Source of the DNA: Myxococcota bacterium
GTDB taxonomy: Bacteria; Myxococcota_A; Bradymonadia; UBA7976; UBA1532
Assembly: GCA_963169045.1 (NCBI GenBank)
Contig: CAUJDF010000072.1
Coordinates: forward strand, 1-61,036
DNA length: 61,036 nt
Reading direction: 5' to 3'
Shown: positions 8,824-16,960 of the stretch, one piece after another
Numbering within the stretch: the first letter of the stretch is position 1
Layout of the letters: each line of letters begins with the position of its first letter
The notes under the pieces: generated by a model
Database searches by the model: none
Told to the model about the DNA's origin: nothing
Seen by the model: the letters and a program-made list of their open reading frames with translations, nothing else
Position numbers and translations under genes: made by a program

Positions 8824-11271
8824 ATGAGCGACGAGCGACGGGGACTGCGGGGCATCGGCGCCGACGGCGCGGTGGTGTGGCTCGTGCCGGACGGCGGCGC
8901 GGTCGAGCAGGGCGCGCACACCGTCGTCCACGTACCGGCGCGCCTGCCGGACGCCCGCGCCTGGCTCGGCGCCTCGCCGTTGGCCAGGCTGCGGGCGCCG
9001 GTCGCCTGGGAGGCCGCCGACGCCTGGTCGGCAGTGTTGCTCGCGCTGCCCGAGCTGCGCGCGGGGGCGCCGCGCGCGGCCGAGCCGGCGGATCCCTCCC
9101 CGCGGGAGCTGCTGCGCCTCGCCGAGCGCGCCGCGAGCTGGCACGGCGCGGAGCACCGGGAGACGCGCCGCGCGCGGGACGAGGCGCTCCGCCGCAACGA
9201 CGCCGCCGACGTCGAGCGCGCGATCGCCCGCGGCGCGCGCTCCCGCGCCCTGCTGCAGCGTCTGTACGACGTCGCGCTCGCGCGGGGCGCCGGTCACCCG
9301 GAGGTCACCGAGGCGCGGCGCCGCTTCGAGCGCGAGTTCCGGTACCTCACCCGCGAGGCCGACAAGCAGGTCTCCGCCGCCGACGCCGCCCGGCGACGCC
9401 GCGCGGTGACCACCTCGAGCGTGCGCGCCGGCGACGTCCCCCGCGAGATCCACCGGCTCGCGCCCTCGCCGGCGTGGACGCTGCTCATCGACGAGACCGG
9501 CCGCCGCTTCGCCGAGGAGGACGACGGCCCCGAGGGCCGCTTCGTCGGCCTGCTCGTGCCGGAGGGCTGCGCCGTGACGCCGCCGCCGCCGGGCTTCCAC
9601 GCCGTCGACGCGGACGCCGCGACCAACGACCGCGTCGTCCAGGCGGTGCTCGACGCGCCGGTGGGCGTCTTCGGCGTCGGCCTGTCGGCGGTGCCGCCGG
9701 CTCCGGGCGACCGCTGGGTCGCCGGCGTGCTCGAGGTCGTGCACTGGGTCCTGCGCCTGCTGCCGGTCCACGGACGCACGCGGCTGGACGTGCTCGTCGA
9801 GCAGCGGGGCGCGCACCGCGCCCAGGCCGACTGGCAGGCCCTCGTCACCGAGGCCGGCCGTCACCTCGCCGAGATCAACCCCGCCCGCTATCGCCAGATC
9901 GCGCTCGACCTGCGGGTCGTCGCCAAGGACGCGCACCCGCTCAACGGGAGCGTCGACGCGCTCGCGTTCATGTGGGGCAGCCGGGCGCCGGCGGCGCGCG
10001 CACGCCTCCGGCAGAGCGGCCTGACGGACGGCTGCCTCCACGGCGGCAGCCCGGTCGTGCTGCGGCGCGCCTGGGACCTGCTCGGACGCGGCACCGCGCT
10101 CGACGGCGCCACGTGGGCGGAGCTGGCGTGGCATCCCGACGCCGGTGGCATCGCCGGCCTGCTCCTGGACCAGGTGGGCGCCGCCGCGCGCGAGGACGTC
10201 GCGTTGTGGAGCCGCTATCTCGACGCCGCGGTCGACCACCTCGAGAGCAAGGGCGTCCGCATGGGCGCGCTCGGCCGACAGGTGGCGTGGCTCGAGGCGT
10301 GGCAGCCGCAGGGGGCGGTCCTGCCGCCGAAGCTCCGGCTGGCCTGGCTCGTCGCGCGGCTCGAGCACGACAACCACCTCGGCGCCGTCGACGGCGAGGT
10401 GCTGGCGGAGCTCGAGTCCCTCGGGGCGCGACTCTTCGACGAGGCGCCGGCGCTCGTGTGCCAGGCCGACCTCGACCGCGCGGTCCTGGCGACGAACCGC
10501 TTCGACTTCGCGGGCGCGACGGCGGCCCTGGCGCGCTTTGCGGACGTCCCGCCCGCGGTGCCGGGCCTCCAGCACTGGGGCCGGGTGCGCAGCTCGCTCG
10601 GGCAGCACGCGGCGTTCCGCGGGGAGCCGGCGAAGGCCGAGGTCCACTTCACCGAGGCCGTGGCGGCGTTCGCGCGCCTGTCCGACGAGCGCGTCGCCGC
10701 GGGCGAGGTGCGCCACACCGCGACCTACCGCGCCTTCGCGGCGCTCGACCGGCGCGACCTCGGCGCGGCGGCGCGGCGCGCCCTCGTCGCGGCGGTGGTC
10801 GACCTGACGCCCGACGCGATCGCCGCGCTGGCGCGGTCCGTCGAGCCGGCGACGCGGCACGGGCACCACCTGCTCGTCCGCTACCTTTGCGAGCACGGAC
10901 GCCCCGACGAGGTCGACGCCTACCTGGGGGCGCGACGGGACTGGCGCGTCGGGGAGGGCCACCCGTGGGCGCTCATCCGCGCAGGGAGGGCGGTGCTGCT
11001 GGCGCCGCGCGACGCCGCCGCCGCGCGCGAGGAGATGGCGCGCGCCGCCTCGCTCGCCCTCGACGGCGGGCCCACGCTGTGCTTCATCGGCGCGGCGCTG
11101 GCGATGGTCGCCGCCCGCTGGGGCGCGCCGCCGGCGGTGGACGCAGCGCTGCTCGACGAGCTCGCGGCCCTGCTGCCGGGCGCGCCGGTCGACGCGCTGC
11201 GGCGCGCCCTCGCCGGCGAGGGGTCGCCGCTCGCCGCGCTGCGGACGCTCCTTCCGTTCAACTTCCGCTGA
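8824..11271 (+). CDS. DUF3800/RNase H-like plus TPR protein of the CRISPR locus
   Basis: An 815-residue protein, no named family certain. Residues about 215-385 look like a DUF3800-type RNase H-fold nuclease: strand-plus-Asp 'WTLLIDETG' (Asp near 221), 'LDVLVEQRG' (Glu near 326) and 'SVDALAFMWGS' (Asp near 378), matching the spacing of DDE-like RNase H families. Residues about 430-815 are Ala/Leu-rich paired helices resembling TPRs. The first 200 residues are helical. It starts at ATG 8824 behind GGCGGAGGGCGGG and is divergent from the RT-primase gene across only 54 bases, suggesting shared control. It may process nucleic acid for the RT-primase, but that is inference from fold and position. 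Confidence 0.6.
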   Translation: MSDERRGLRGIGADGAVVWLVPDGGAVEQGAHTVVHVPARLPDARAWLGASPLARLRAPVAWEAADAWSAVLLALPELRAGAPRAAEPADPSPRELLRLAERAASWHGAEHRETRRARDEALRRNDAADVERAIARGARSRALLQRLYDVALARGAGHPEVTEARRRFEREFRYLTREADKQVSAADAARRRRAVTTSSVRAGDVPREIHRLAPSPAWTLLIDETGRRFAEEDDGPEGRFVGLLVPEGCAVTPPPPGFHAVDADAATNDRVVQAVLDAPVGVFGVGLSAVPPAPGDRWVAGVLEVVHWVLRLLPVHGRTRLDVLVEQRGAHRAQADWQALVTEAGRHLAEINPARYRQIALDLRVVAKDAHPLNGSVDALAFMWGSRAPAARARLRQSGLTDGCLHGGSPVVLRRAWDLLGRGTALDGATWAELAWHPDAGGIAGLLLDQVGAAAREDVALWSRYLDAAVDHLESKGVRMGALGRQVAWLEAWQPQGAVLPPKLRLAWLVARLEHDNHLGAVDGEVLAELESLGARLFDEAPALVCQADLDRAVLATNRFDFAGATAALARFADVPPAVPGLQHWGRVRSSLGQHAAFRGEPAKAEVHFTEAVAAFARLSDERVAAGEVRHTATYRAFAALDRRDLGAAARRALVAAVVDLTPDAIAALARSVEPATRHGHHLLVRYLCEHGRPDEVDAYLGARRDWRVGEGHPWALIRAGRAVLLAPRDAAAAREEMARAASLALDGGPTLCFIGAALAMVAARWGAPPAVDAALLDELAALLPGAPVDALRRALAGEGSPLAALRTLLPFNFR

Positions 11272-11412
11272 CTCGGTGGCGGCGGGGCGCGCCGGTGGGG
11301 CGGACCCCGGCGTCGGCGGCGGTCGTCCGTCTCGGAACCCGGGGGATGCATGCGGGGGCGGCGAAGCCGGTCTCCGCACGGGCGGAAGTGCGCGGCGGCG
11401 GCGCGAGCCCGT

Positions 11413-11469
11413 CTCCGGACCTCCGAAGACGAGCCCTTCCGAAGAAAGTTCGTCTTCGGAGGTCCGGAG
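11413..11469. repeat. Perfect 20-bp inverted repeat between convergent genes
   Basis: The 20 bases at 11413-11432 are the exact reverse complement of 11450-11469, separated by 17 bases. The hairpin lies between the 3' ends of two convergent genes (stops at 11271 and 11601), so it could act as a bidirectional terminator or be a REP-like mobile palindrome. No T-tract follows either arm. Confidence 0.8.
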
Positions 11470-11573
11470 CCGAACTTCTTGCGGCGGAGCTCGTCTCGGG
11501 AGGTCCGGAGACGCACTTCGTGCGGCGGCGCGCGTCTCGGGCGGTGCGGCGCGAGGCTTCGGCGGACGGCGTG
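11451..11573. repeat. Degenerate 41-bp tandem repeats
   Basis: Three consecutive 41-bp units start at 11451, 11492 and 11533. The first two share about 34 of 41 positions, with a common core GGAGGTCCGGAG and ACTTC-TGCGGCGG; the third is more diverged. The preceding segment (11411-11450) carries the same core in the opposite orientation. The 11272-11600 gap holds no gene I can support, only these repeats. Confidence 0.7.
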
Positions 11574-11600
11574 CGCGGCCGGGCACGTGTCGTCGTGCCG

Positions 11601-13013
11601 TCAGCCGCCGCCGGCCAGCGGGACGAAGTCGTAGACGGGATCGGCGTCGGCGGGCGCCTCGCGTCCGTCGGCTGCGGCGACGGCGCGCGCGTGCTCGAGC
11701 ACGACGGCCCGGAACTGGTCGAGCTCCCGCGCCTCGAGCGTGCGGAAGCCGTGGGCGAGGATGCTCTTGTTGCGCCCATTGAGCAGGCCCTCGAACCTGG
11801 CGTCGCCCACGTCCCTCAGGCCGGCGAGCACGGGATCGCCGAGCGCGCGCAACAGCGTCCGCGTCTGGGACAGCGCCAGCTTGTCGGGCAGCAACGCGAG
11901 GCGGTGCTCGGGGCGGCACGCGGCGTTGTAGCGCTCGAGCAGCGCCGCCGGGGCGTCCGGTCGGACGTCACCGACGTCGATGCCGTGGCGCGCCGCCAGC
12001 CGCTGGAGCGAGAGCTCGAGGCAGCGATACAGCAACAGCGCCGCCAGGTCGGGCTCGCGCTCGCTGCGCCGGCGCGCGGTCGCCAGCAGGAAGCGCGACA
12101 GCGCCTCGACCAGGTCCGCGTCGAACGCGGGCCGCGCGGCGCGGTCGGTGGCGCGCCCGAGCAGCGCCAGCGCCTCCGCCTGCCGATCGAGGCGCGCCGT
12201 CGCGTCGAGGAGCGGCTCCTTCGGGAGCATGCGCCGGGAGGCCCGCCCGAGGTCCTGCGCCACCTCGCGGACCGCCCGCTCTGCCTCGCCGAACCGCAGC
12301 GCGGACCAGGCCGCGTACGCGCCGCAGAGCCGCGCGCGGGCGCCGAAGTGGAAGCCGGGCGCCCGCGCCGCGTCGAGGCCGCGGAAGAGCCGCTCCGCCA
12401 CGTCGAAGAGCCCGCGGTCGAAGGCCCGCTCCGCCTCCACGCGCTCGAGATCGCCGAATACCACGAGCGGGTGTTCGACGACGTGCGCGCGCTCGAGCCC
12501 GAACCACGGGAACGCGCGCGAGATGCGCTCCGACTCCACGTAGATCTGGCGAAGGCGCAGGTAGCCGGCCACCGTCGACGCGCCGGCGGTCATCGCCTTG
12601 GTGCCGGACGTGAAGTCGATGGTGATCGCCTCGCCGGCGTGCCGCTCCACGATGTCGCGGATGGCTTCGTACACCGCGACCGAGTCGGCCTTGCCGACGT
12701 GCCGCGTCCGCACGTCGCGGTCGCCGGCGAGCGCGAGCGCCCGCGCGACGCTCGCCGCCGACTCGTCGGTGTGCACCAGGTACACGACCCGGGCCGGCGT
12801 GCGCGTCAGCGAGAGCGCCACCGAGTAGGGCTGCGTCCCCACCGTCGCGACCAGCACGTCGACCGGCTCCGCCTCGGCCGCCATCGCCGCGAGCGCCGCC
12901 GGAAAGTACTCCGCCTCGTAGCGCCGCGCCGCCTCGTCGGCTGTCTCGGCCTCACCCACGCGCGCCGCCGCCAGGGCCCGCCGTCGCAGCGCGTCCTCGT
13001 CTCGCAGGTTCAT
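11601..13013 (-). CDS. CARF-HEPN ribonuclease (TIGR02710-like CRISPR ancillary protein)
   Basis: A 470-residue cyclic-oligoadenylate-activated RNase candidate. The CARF Rossmann domain covers about 45-200: 'VDVLVATVGTQPYSVALSL', then 'VYLVHTDES', then the ligand-loop motif 'DFTSGTKAMTAG' near 133-144. The C-terminal half is helical and ends in a HEPN domain with the RNase motif Arg414-Asn ... His421 ('GRNKSILAHG', Rx6H). This order and the 'TSGTKAM' motif match the TIGR02710 family of type III accessory proteins. The ATG at 13013 has GGGAGG upstream. It is transcribed away from the cmr operon, sharing a 106-base divergent promoter region with it. It would cut RNA non-specifically when Cas10 makes its cyclic messenger. 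Confidence 0.85.
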   Translation of the reverse strand: MNLRDEDALRRRALAAARVGEAETADEAARRYEAEYFPAALAAMAAEAEPVDVLVATVGTQPYSVALSLTRTPARVVYLVHTDESAASVARALALAGDRDVRTRHVGKADSVAVYEAIRDIVERHAGEAITIDFTSGTKAMTAGASTVAGYLRLRQIYVESERISRAFPWFGLERAHVVEHPLVVFGDLERVEAERAFDRGLFDVAERLFRGLDAARAPGFHFGARARLCGAYAAWSALRFGEAERAVREVAQDLGRASRRMLPKEPLLDATARLDRQAEALALLGRATDRAARPAFDADLVEALSRFLLATARRRSEREPDLAALLLYRCLELSLQRLAARHGIDVGDVRPDAPAALLERYNAACRPEHRLALLPDKLALSQTRTLLRALGDPVLAGLRDVGDARFEGLLNGRNKSILAHGFRTLEARELDQFRAVVLEHARAVAAADGREAPADADPVYDFVPLAGGG

Positions 13014-13064
13014 GGGTCCTCCCATCTTTCTTGGTGGTCCCATCGTATTCGCACAACTTCGCGA

Positions 13065-13094
13065 TTGACACACGGAGACGTCCCGCGTTGGAAT
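13065..13094 (+). promoter_or_regulatory. Sigma-70-like promoter of the cmr operon
   Basis: A perfect TTGACA at 13065-13070 is followed 18 bases later by TGGAAT at 13089-13094. This lies 26 bases before the first gene of the operon and inside the divergent gap to the CARF-HEPN gene. Clean TTGACA boxes are rare in this GC-rich window. Confidence 0.5.
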
Positions 13095-13119
13095 CGCCGC
13101 CACAACGGGGGAGGGCACG

Positions 13120-13767
13120 ATGGCTTCGAAGAACCAGGGAGCGTACGGGGGCAGGGTCAGCCGCGGGCGGTACGTGGCGCGCCGACTCAAGACCGCAGGC
13201 CAGCAGCAGCGAGCCGCGGACCTGCTCGCGCTGGCGCTCGCCGCACGCGCCGCCGGCCGGGCCTGGGAGGACGCGCACGACCCGGTCGACGACGCGCTCG
13301 CGGACCGCGACGCCGCCGACCTGGCCCTCGACACCGCCGCGCAGGAGGCCCGCTTCGGCCTCGCGTCGCGCGGCATGCACGCCACCCGCGAAGCGCCCTA
13401 CACCGACATCTTCCCCGACGGCATCGACCCCTACGTCAGCGCGCCGCTCGACCAGCAGGCGCCGCGCTACCGCGACCTCCTCCGCCGCGTCGCCCTGCAC
13501 CTCGCCGCCGACGACGCCGTCCGCGTCGCCCTCGCCCCCCGCGTCGAAGCCGGCCTCGCCGCCTGGACGGCGGCGTGCGACCGCCTCGAAGCCGCGCGCG
13601 CCGAGACGGCGCTCGCCCGCGGCGCGCTCGAGAAGGCCGTCGACGCGCTCGACCGCCAGCTGCAGAAGACGCGCGCCGCGCTGACCGTCGACTTCGACGC
13701 GCGCACGGCGGCCAGCTTCTTCCCGAAGACGAAGGCGAAGGCGACGGGGGCGGCCGAGGACGCGTGA
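13120..13767 (+). CDS. Coiled-coil-like protein leading the cmr operon
   Basis: A 215-residue Ala-rich helical protein, not recognised. Residues about 1-70 are basic then helical, the middle contains 'YTDIFPDGIDPYVSAPL', and residues about 130-190 form a continuous amphipathic helix likely to be a coiled coil. There is no signal peptide or membrane segment. It starts at ATG 13120 behind GGGGGAGGG, 26 bases downstream of a good promoter, and ends 38 bases before the HEPN-NTPase gene. Its place as first gene of the operon suggests a role in this CRISPR system, for example as a partner or inhibitor of the HEPN-NTPase, but no function can be read from the sequence. Confidence 0.65.
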   Translation: MASKNQGAYGGRVSRGRYVARRLKTAGQQQRAADLLALALAARAAGRAWEDAHDPVDDALADRDAADLALDTAAQEARFGLASRGMHATREAPYTDIFPDGIDPYVSAPLDQQAPRYRDLLRRVALHLAADDAVRVALAPRVEAGLAAWTAACDRLEAARAETALARGALEKAVDALDRQLQKTRAALTVDFDARTAASFFPKTKAKATGAAEDA

Positions 13768-13805
13768 CGCAGCCTGCCGGCGCCGTCCGGGTGAGGTGAG
13801 AGCTC

Positions 13806-15575
13806 TTGGCATCGGGCAACCCTGAGACAGAGATGACGGACGACGTCCTGCGAGAGCGGTTCGTCGTCTACGGAAGAGACCTGGCTCGCGATCTGCGACC
13901 GGCGCCCGACGATCACCTGTTTCGCCTTCTCTTCCGAGCCATTCGGGGCCATCACGAGCTCTGGCGGGCTTCGGGGCGTCGCGCGATGGTCGGCATCGCC
14001 GCCGGGTTGCGGTCTCGGATTCCCGACAGCGAGCAGAAGCACGTTCGCGCCTGGATCGCGCTGTTCGAGCCGATGGTCCGTCGCCTCTGCCGCCTCGGCG
14101 GAGTCAAGGCGGCGGAGACGGACAACCTGGGGGACGTCATGCGGCTGGCGGGCGTCGAGCGCCAGTACGGCGGCGGCGATGCCGCGCTCGCCGGCGCTCT
14201 CGGCGTCGCGCGATTGCAAGCCACGACGGATCGCGAGCTCGAGTGGCTGCTGGCCGTCCAGGCGCGCCGAACACGCAACGAGCTCGCGCACGCTCGCCTG
14301 GATGTGTTGTCCTGGCGTCGACGCGTCGAGGTCACCGAGGCCATCGTCGTCACCCTCCTCCGCCTTCTCCAGTCGCGGCGTGATCGCATCGAGCAGGCGC
14401 TGCTGTGGGAGGAGCTGAGGCCGACGTCCGCGGCCGGCACCGACATCGACTGGGCATGGGCACCGACCGGGCAGGATGAGGTCACGACCGGTTCCTCCGC
14501 CGCCTTCGCCCGCGCGCTCATTCACCTCCTGGGAGATAGGCGGGTGGTGGTGCTCCAGGGCACACGCGGCGTCGGCCTCACCCACTTCGCGCTGACACTG
14601 GCCGCGGTCGGCATCGCCGATCGGGCCTTCGTATTCATGAGACTTCCGCTCGACGAGCCGGAGCCGATCGATCGTGACGAGGGTGACGACGCGCACCTCG
14701 GCGCGCTGGTCGGTTCGAGCCAGGCGCGGCAGGAGTGGTTCCGGAGCGCTCTTCGCCAGCGCCGTCTCGTCCTCGTGGTGGACGGGCTCGGCCGTGTGTC
14801 ATGGCCCCGGTTCGTGCGCGAACGCCAGGAGATGGAGCGCGCCTTCGCCAGGCATCCCGGGCTGCGCTTCGTCCTGCTCGTGGCGGATGGCAGCGAGGTG
14901 ATGGCGACTCCGCATGCGCTCGGGACGCTCGGACACGCGGCGACGCACGTGCGGACTCTGGCGCGGCGATGCAACGTCGACGAGCTGCCGCCGACCATGT
15001 ATCTCGGCTACTGGATCCGGCAACTGACGCCTCGGGTGCGCGAGGCCCTCGGCTCCAAGCCGGACGCGGCGACGGTCGTGCGCTGCATCGTGCGCGAGGG
15101 CCTCGGCCCGAGTCATCCCGAGCGGTGGCTGGCGCTGGAGCCGCCCCTCCGGCGGCCGGCGGCGGCCTGGATCGCAGCGCGAACGCTGCACCACATCGCC
15201 CGGATGCTCGACGAGGTCGCCGACGGGGATGCCGTCAGCGTCGCGATGGCGCAGCGCTCCGTCTACACGGCCGCGGAGGCGCTGCGCGGCGACGCCACCG
15301 GACCGCTCGCGGACAAGCTCGACGATGCCGTCCTCGCGGCCCTGGTCGACGCCGGGCTGCTGCGCTCCGCGGGCGAAGAGGCATACGCCATCGCGCACCC
15401 GGACCTCGAAGCGCAGGTCTGGGACGAAGGCTTCGCCGGGTGGACGCTCGCGGGCTTCCTCGGATTGAGCGAGGAAGAGCGCCATGCGCCCTGGGCGTCC
15501 CTCAGCGTGGTGTCCGGTCACGACACGTCCATGCGTCTCGATGATGAAACCGAAATCGCGGGAGTGCTCGCGTGA
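13806..15575 (+). CDS. HEPN domain fused to a P-loop NTPase with degenerate Walker A
   Basis: A 589-residue protein in the cmr operon. An N-terminal helical domain carries a HEPN RNase motif: 'RRTRNELAH' gives Arg157-Asn ... His162 (Rx4H). A P-loop fold follows, with 'VVVLQGTRGVGLTHFA' at about 247-262, where the Walker A Lys is replaced by Leu258. A Walker B-like 'LVLVVDGLG' has Asp326. Helical and winged-helix-like C-terminal regions complete a STAND/NACHT-like layout. There is no CARF domain, so it is not an obvious cyclic-oligoadenylate effector. The start is TTG 13806 (GAGGTGAG upstream) or ATG 13833. Its stop overlaps the cmr1 start. An RNase held by a nucleotide-sensing switch is a reasonable inference. 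Confidence 0.7.
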   Translation: MASGNPETEMTDDVLRERFVVYGRDLARDLRPAPDDHLFRLLFRAIRGHHELWRASGRRAMVGIAAGLRSRIPDSEQKHVRAWIALFEPMVRRLCRLGGVKAAETDNLGDVMRLAGVERQYGGGDAALAGALGVARLQATTDRELEWLLAVQARRTRNELAHARLDVLSWRRRVEVTEAIVVTLLRLLQSRRDRIEQALLWEELRPTSAAGTDIDWAWAPTGQDEVTTGSSAAFARALIHLLGDRRVVVLQGTRGVGLTHFALTLAAVGIADRAFVFMRLPLDEPEPIDRDEGDDAHLGALVGSSQARQEWFRSALRQRRLVLVVDGLGRVSWPRFVRERQEMERAFARHPGLRFVLLVADGSEVMATPHALGTLGHAATHVRTLARRCNVDELPPTMYLGYWIRQLTPRVREALGSKPDAATVVRCIVREGLGPSHPERWLALEPPLRRPAAAWIAARTLHHIARMLDEVADGDAVSVAMAQRSVYTAAEALRGDATGPLADKLDDAVLAALVDAGLLRSAGEEAYAIAHPDLEAQVWDEGFAGWTLAGFLGLSEEERHAPWASLSVVSGHDTSMRLDDETEIAGVLA

Positions 15576-16960
15576 ACAATCCGCCGAAGCGTCCGCCCTT
15601 CCTGCCCGACTACGCGCGGGTCGTCCCACCGTCCTCGATCGTGAGCTGGACGCTCCCGCTCGAAGTCGTCACGCCCCTCTACGGCGGCGGCCCCCGGCCG
15701 CGCGACGTCGATCGCGCCACGCCCGTCCGCGTCTCGGGCGTCCGCGGGCAACTGCGCTTCTGGTGGCGCGCGCTGTTCGCGGGGCAGCTCCGCAACCCGC
15801 GCGCGCTGTATCAGCGGGAGCGCGAGCTGTGGGGCGGCCTGGGCGCGAACGCCCGGGAGGTCTCGTGCTCTCGCGTCTCGATCGCCGTGTCGGTCACGAA
15901 GACGACGTCGACCGAGAGCAGCGACGTCACCATCGGGCAGCCCGACGCTTACGCACTCTGGCCGGCGCGCGAGACCAACGAGGCCAGGGCGGCGGTCCGC
16001 TTCCGGCCGGGGCTCGCCTTCGACCTCGAGGTGCGCGTCGACGGCGCTTCGCCGAAGGACGTGGCCGAGGTGCGCGGCGCGCTGCGCGCATGGCTGCTCT
16101 TCGGCGGCGTCGGCGGTCGTACGCGGCGCGGTTGCGGCGCCGTCGCGCTGTCGACCCCCGCCGGTCGGGCGGAGTGGCTGCCCGAGCGGCTCGATCCCGA
16201 CTCCGTACGCGGCTGGCTGTCGCCGCATCCTTCGGCGGGCAAGGGCTTTCCGTCCCTCGCCGGGGCGGGCCTGTACGTGGGGGCGACGACGCCGGGCGCG
16301 GCGCCGGCATGGCACGCCGCGCTAACGTGGCTGCGCGACTTCCGGCAAGGCACGAATCCGCGTTCGACCGACGTCGCCGCTGCGGGCGCATTCGCGCGCC
16401 TGCGGCCCTCGCTCCAGCCGGGCGCGGCGGGGCGACCGGGTCGCTCCCGCTGGCCCGAGCCGGACGTGGTGCGCAACGCCTTCGGACCGCGGTTTCACGA
16501 CCACGTGCCGCAGATCAAGACCGACGACCGCAGCTGGCCGCGCGCGCAGTTCGGACTGCCGATCCAGATGCAGTTCCAGCGCAATGCCCGGCCCGGGGCG
16601 CAGCCATATCCGAACCAGCCGCCGCCGCGCCTCACCGTGGGGTGGCGCCCGAACGGCGACAAGGACAAGGTCAGTCAGCGCCTCGCCAGCCCGCTGATCG
16701 TGAAGCCGGTGCAGACCCGCACGGGACACTTCGTGTCGGCCGCGCTGTGGCTCGACCGCACGTTGCCCGCCAGCGCCCAGGCGGGGCGCGTCGATCGCGA
16801 ACGGCGCGACGAGCCGCAGCTCGACGCCCGCACCACGGCGCCGATGAGCCGGATGCCGGCGGCGCCGCTCTTCACGCCGCTCGCGGGCAAGACATCGGTG
16901 CGCGATGCCTTCTGCGACTGGCTCGTCGCCACGCACCGGCTGAACGGAGGGACGCTGTGA
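15572..16960 (+). CDS. cmr1: Cmr1 (Cas7-type subunit of type III-B effector)
   Basis: A 462-residue RAMP protein. Diagnostic motifs are 'LEVVTPLYGGG' near residue 30, 'VRVSGVRGQLRFWWRALF' near 52-68, and the glycine-rich loop 'GGVGGRTRRGCG' around residue 180. Cmr1 caps the head of the Cmr filament and contacts the 3' region of the crRNA-target duplex. The second half contains 'FGLPIQMQF' and 'ASPLIVKPV', also typical of the family. It starts at GTG 15572, overlapping the NTPase stop by four bases, and its own stop overlaps the cas10 start (GTGA). The neighbours give a complete cmr1-6 set. Confidence 0.92.
   Translation: MNNPPKRPPFLPDYARVVPPSSIVSWTLPLEVVTPLYGGGPRPRDVDRATPVRVSGVRGQLRFWWRALFAGQLRNPRALYQRERELWGGLGANAREVSCSRVSIAVSVTKTTSTESSDVTIGQPDAYALWPARETNEARAAVRFRPGLAFDLEVRVDGASPKDVAEVRGALRAWLLFGGVGGRTRRGCGAVALSTPAGRAEWLPERLDPDSVRGWLSPHPSAGKGFPSLAGAGLYVGATTPGAAPAWHAALTWLRDFRQGTNPRSTDVAAAGAFARLRPSLQPGAAGRPGRSRWPEPDVVRNAFGPRFHDHVPQIKTDDRSWPRAQFGLPIQMQFQRNARPGAQPYPNQPPPRLTVGWRPNGDKDKVSQRLASPLIVKPVQTRTGHFVSAALWLDRTLPASAQAGRVDRERRDEPQLDARTTAPMSRMPAAPLFTPLAGKTSVRDAFCDWLVATHRLNGGTL

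Noticed and set aside
11411-11573. 41-bp repeats as a decayed CRISPR array
   Set aside because: Units abut without spacers and diverge along their whole length; one copy is inverted.
5503-11919. A single 2138-residue minus-strand frame spanning 5.5-11.9 kb
   Set aside because: Recognisable RT begins at 8769; upstream of it the frame is the antisense of the TPR/RNase H-like gene and has no domain.
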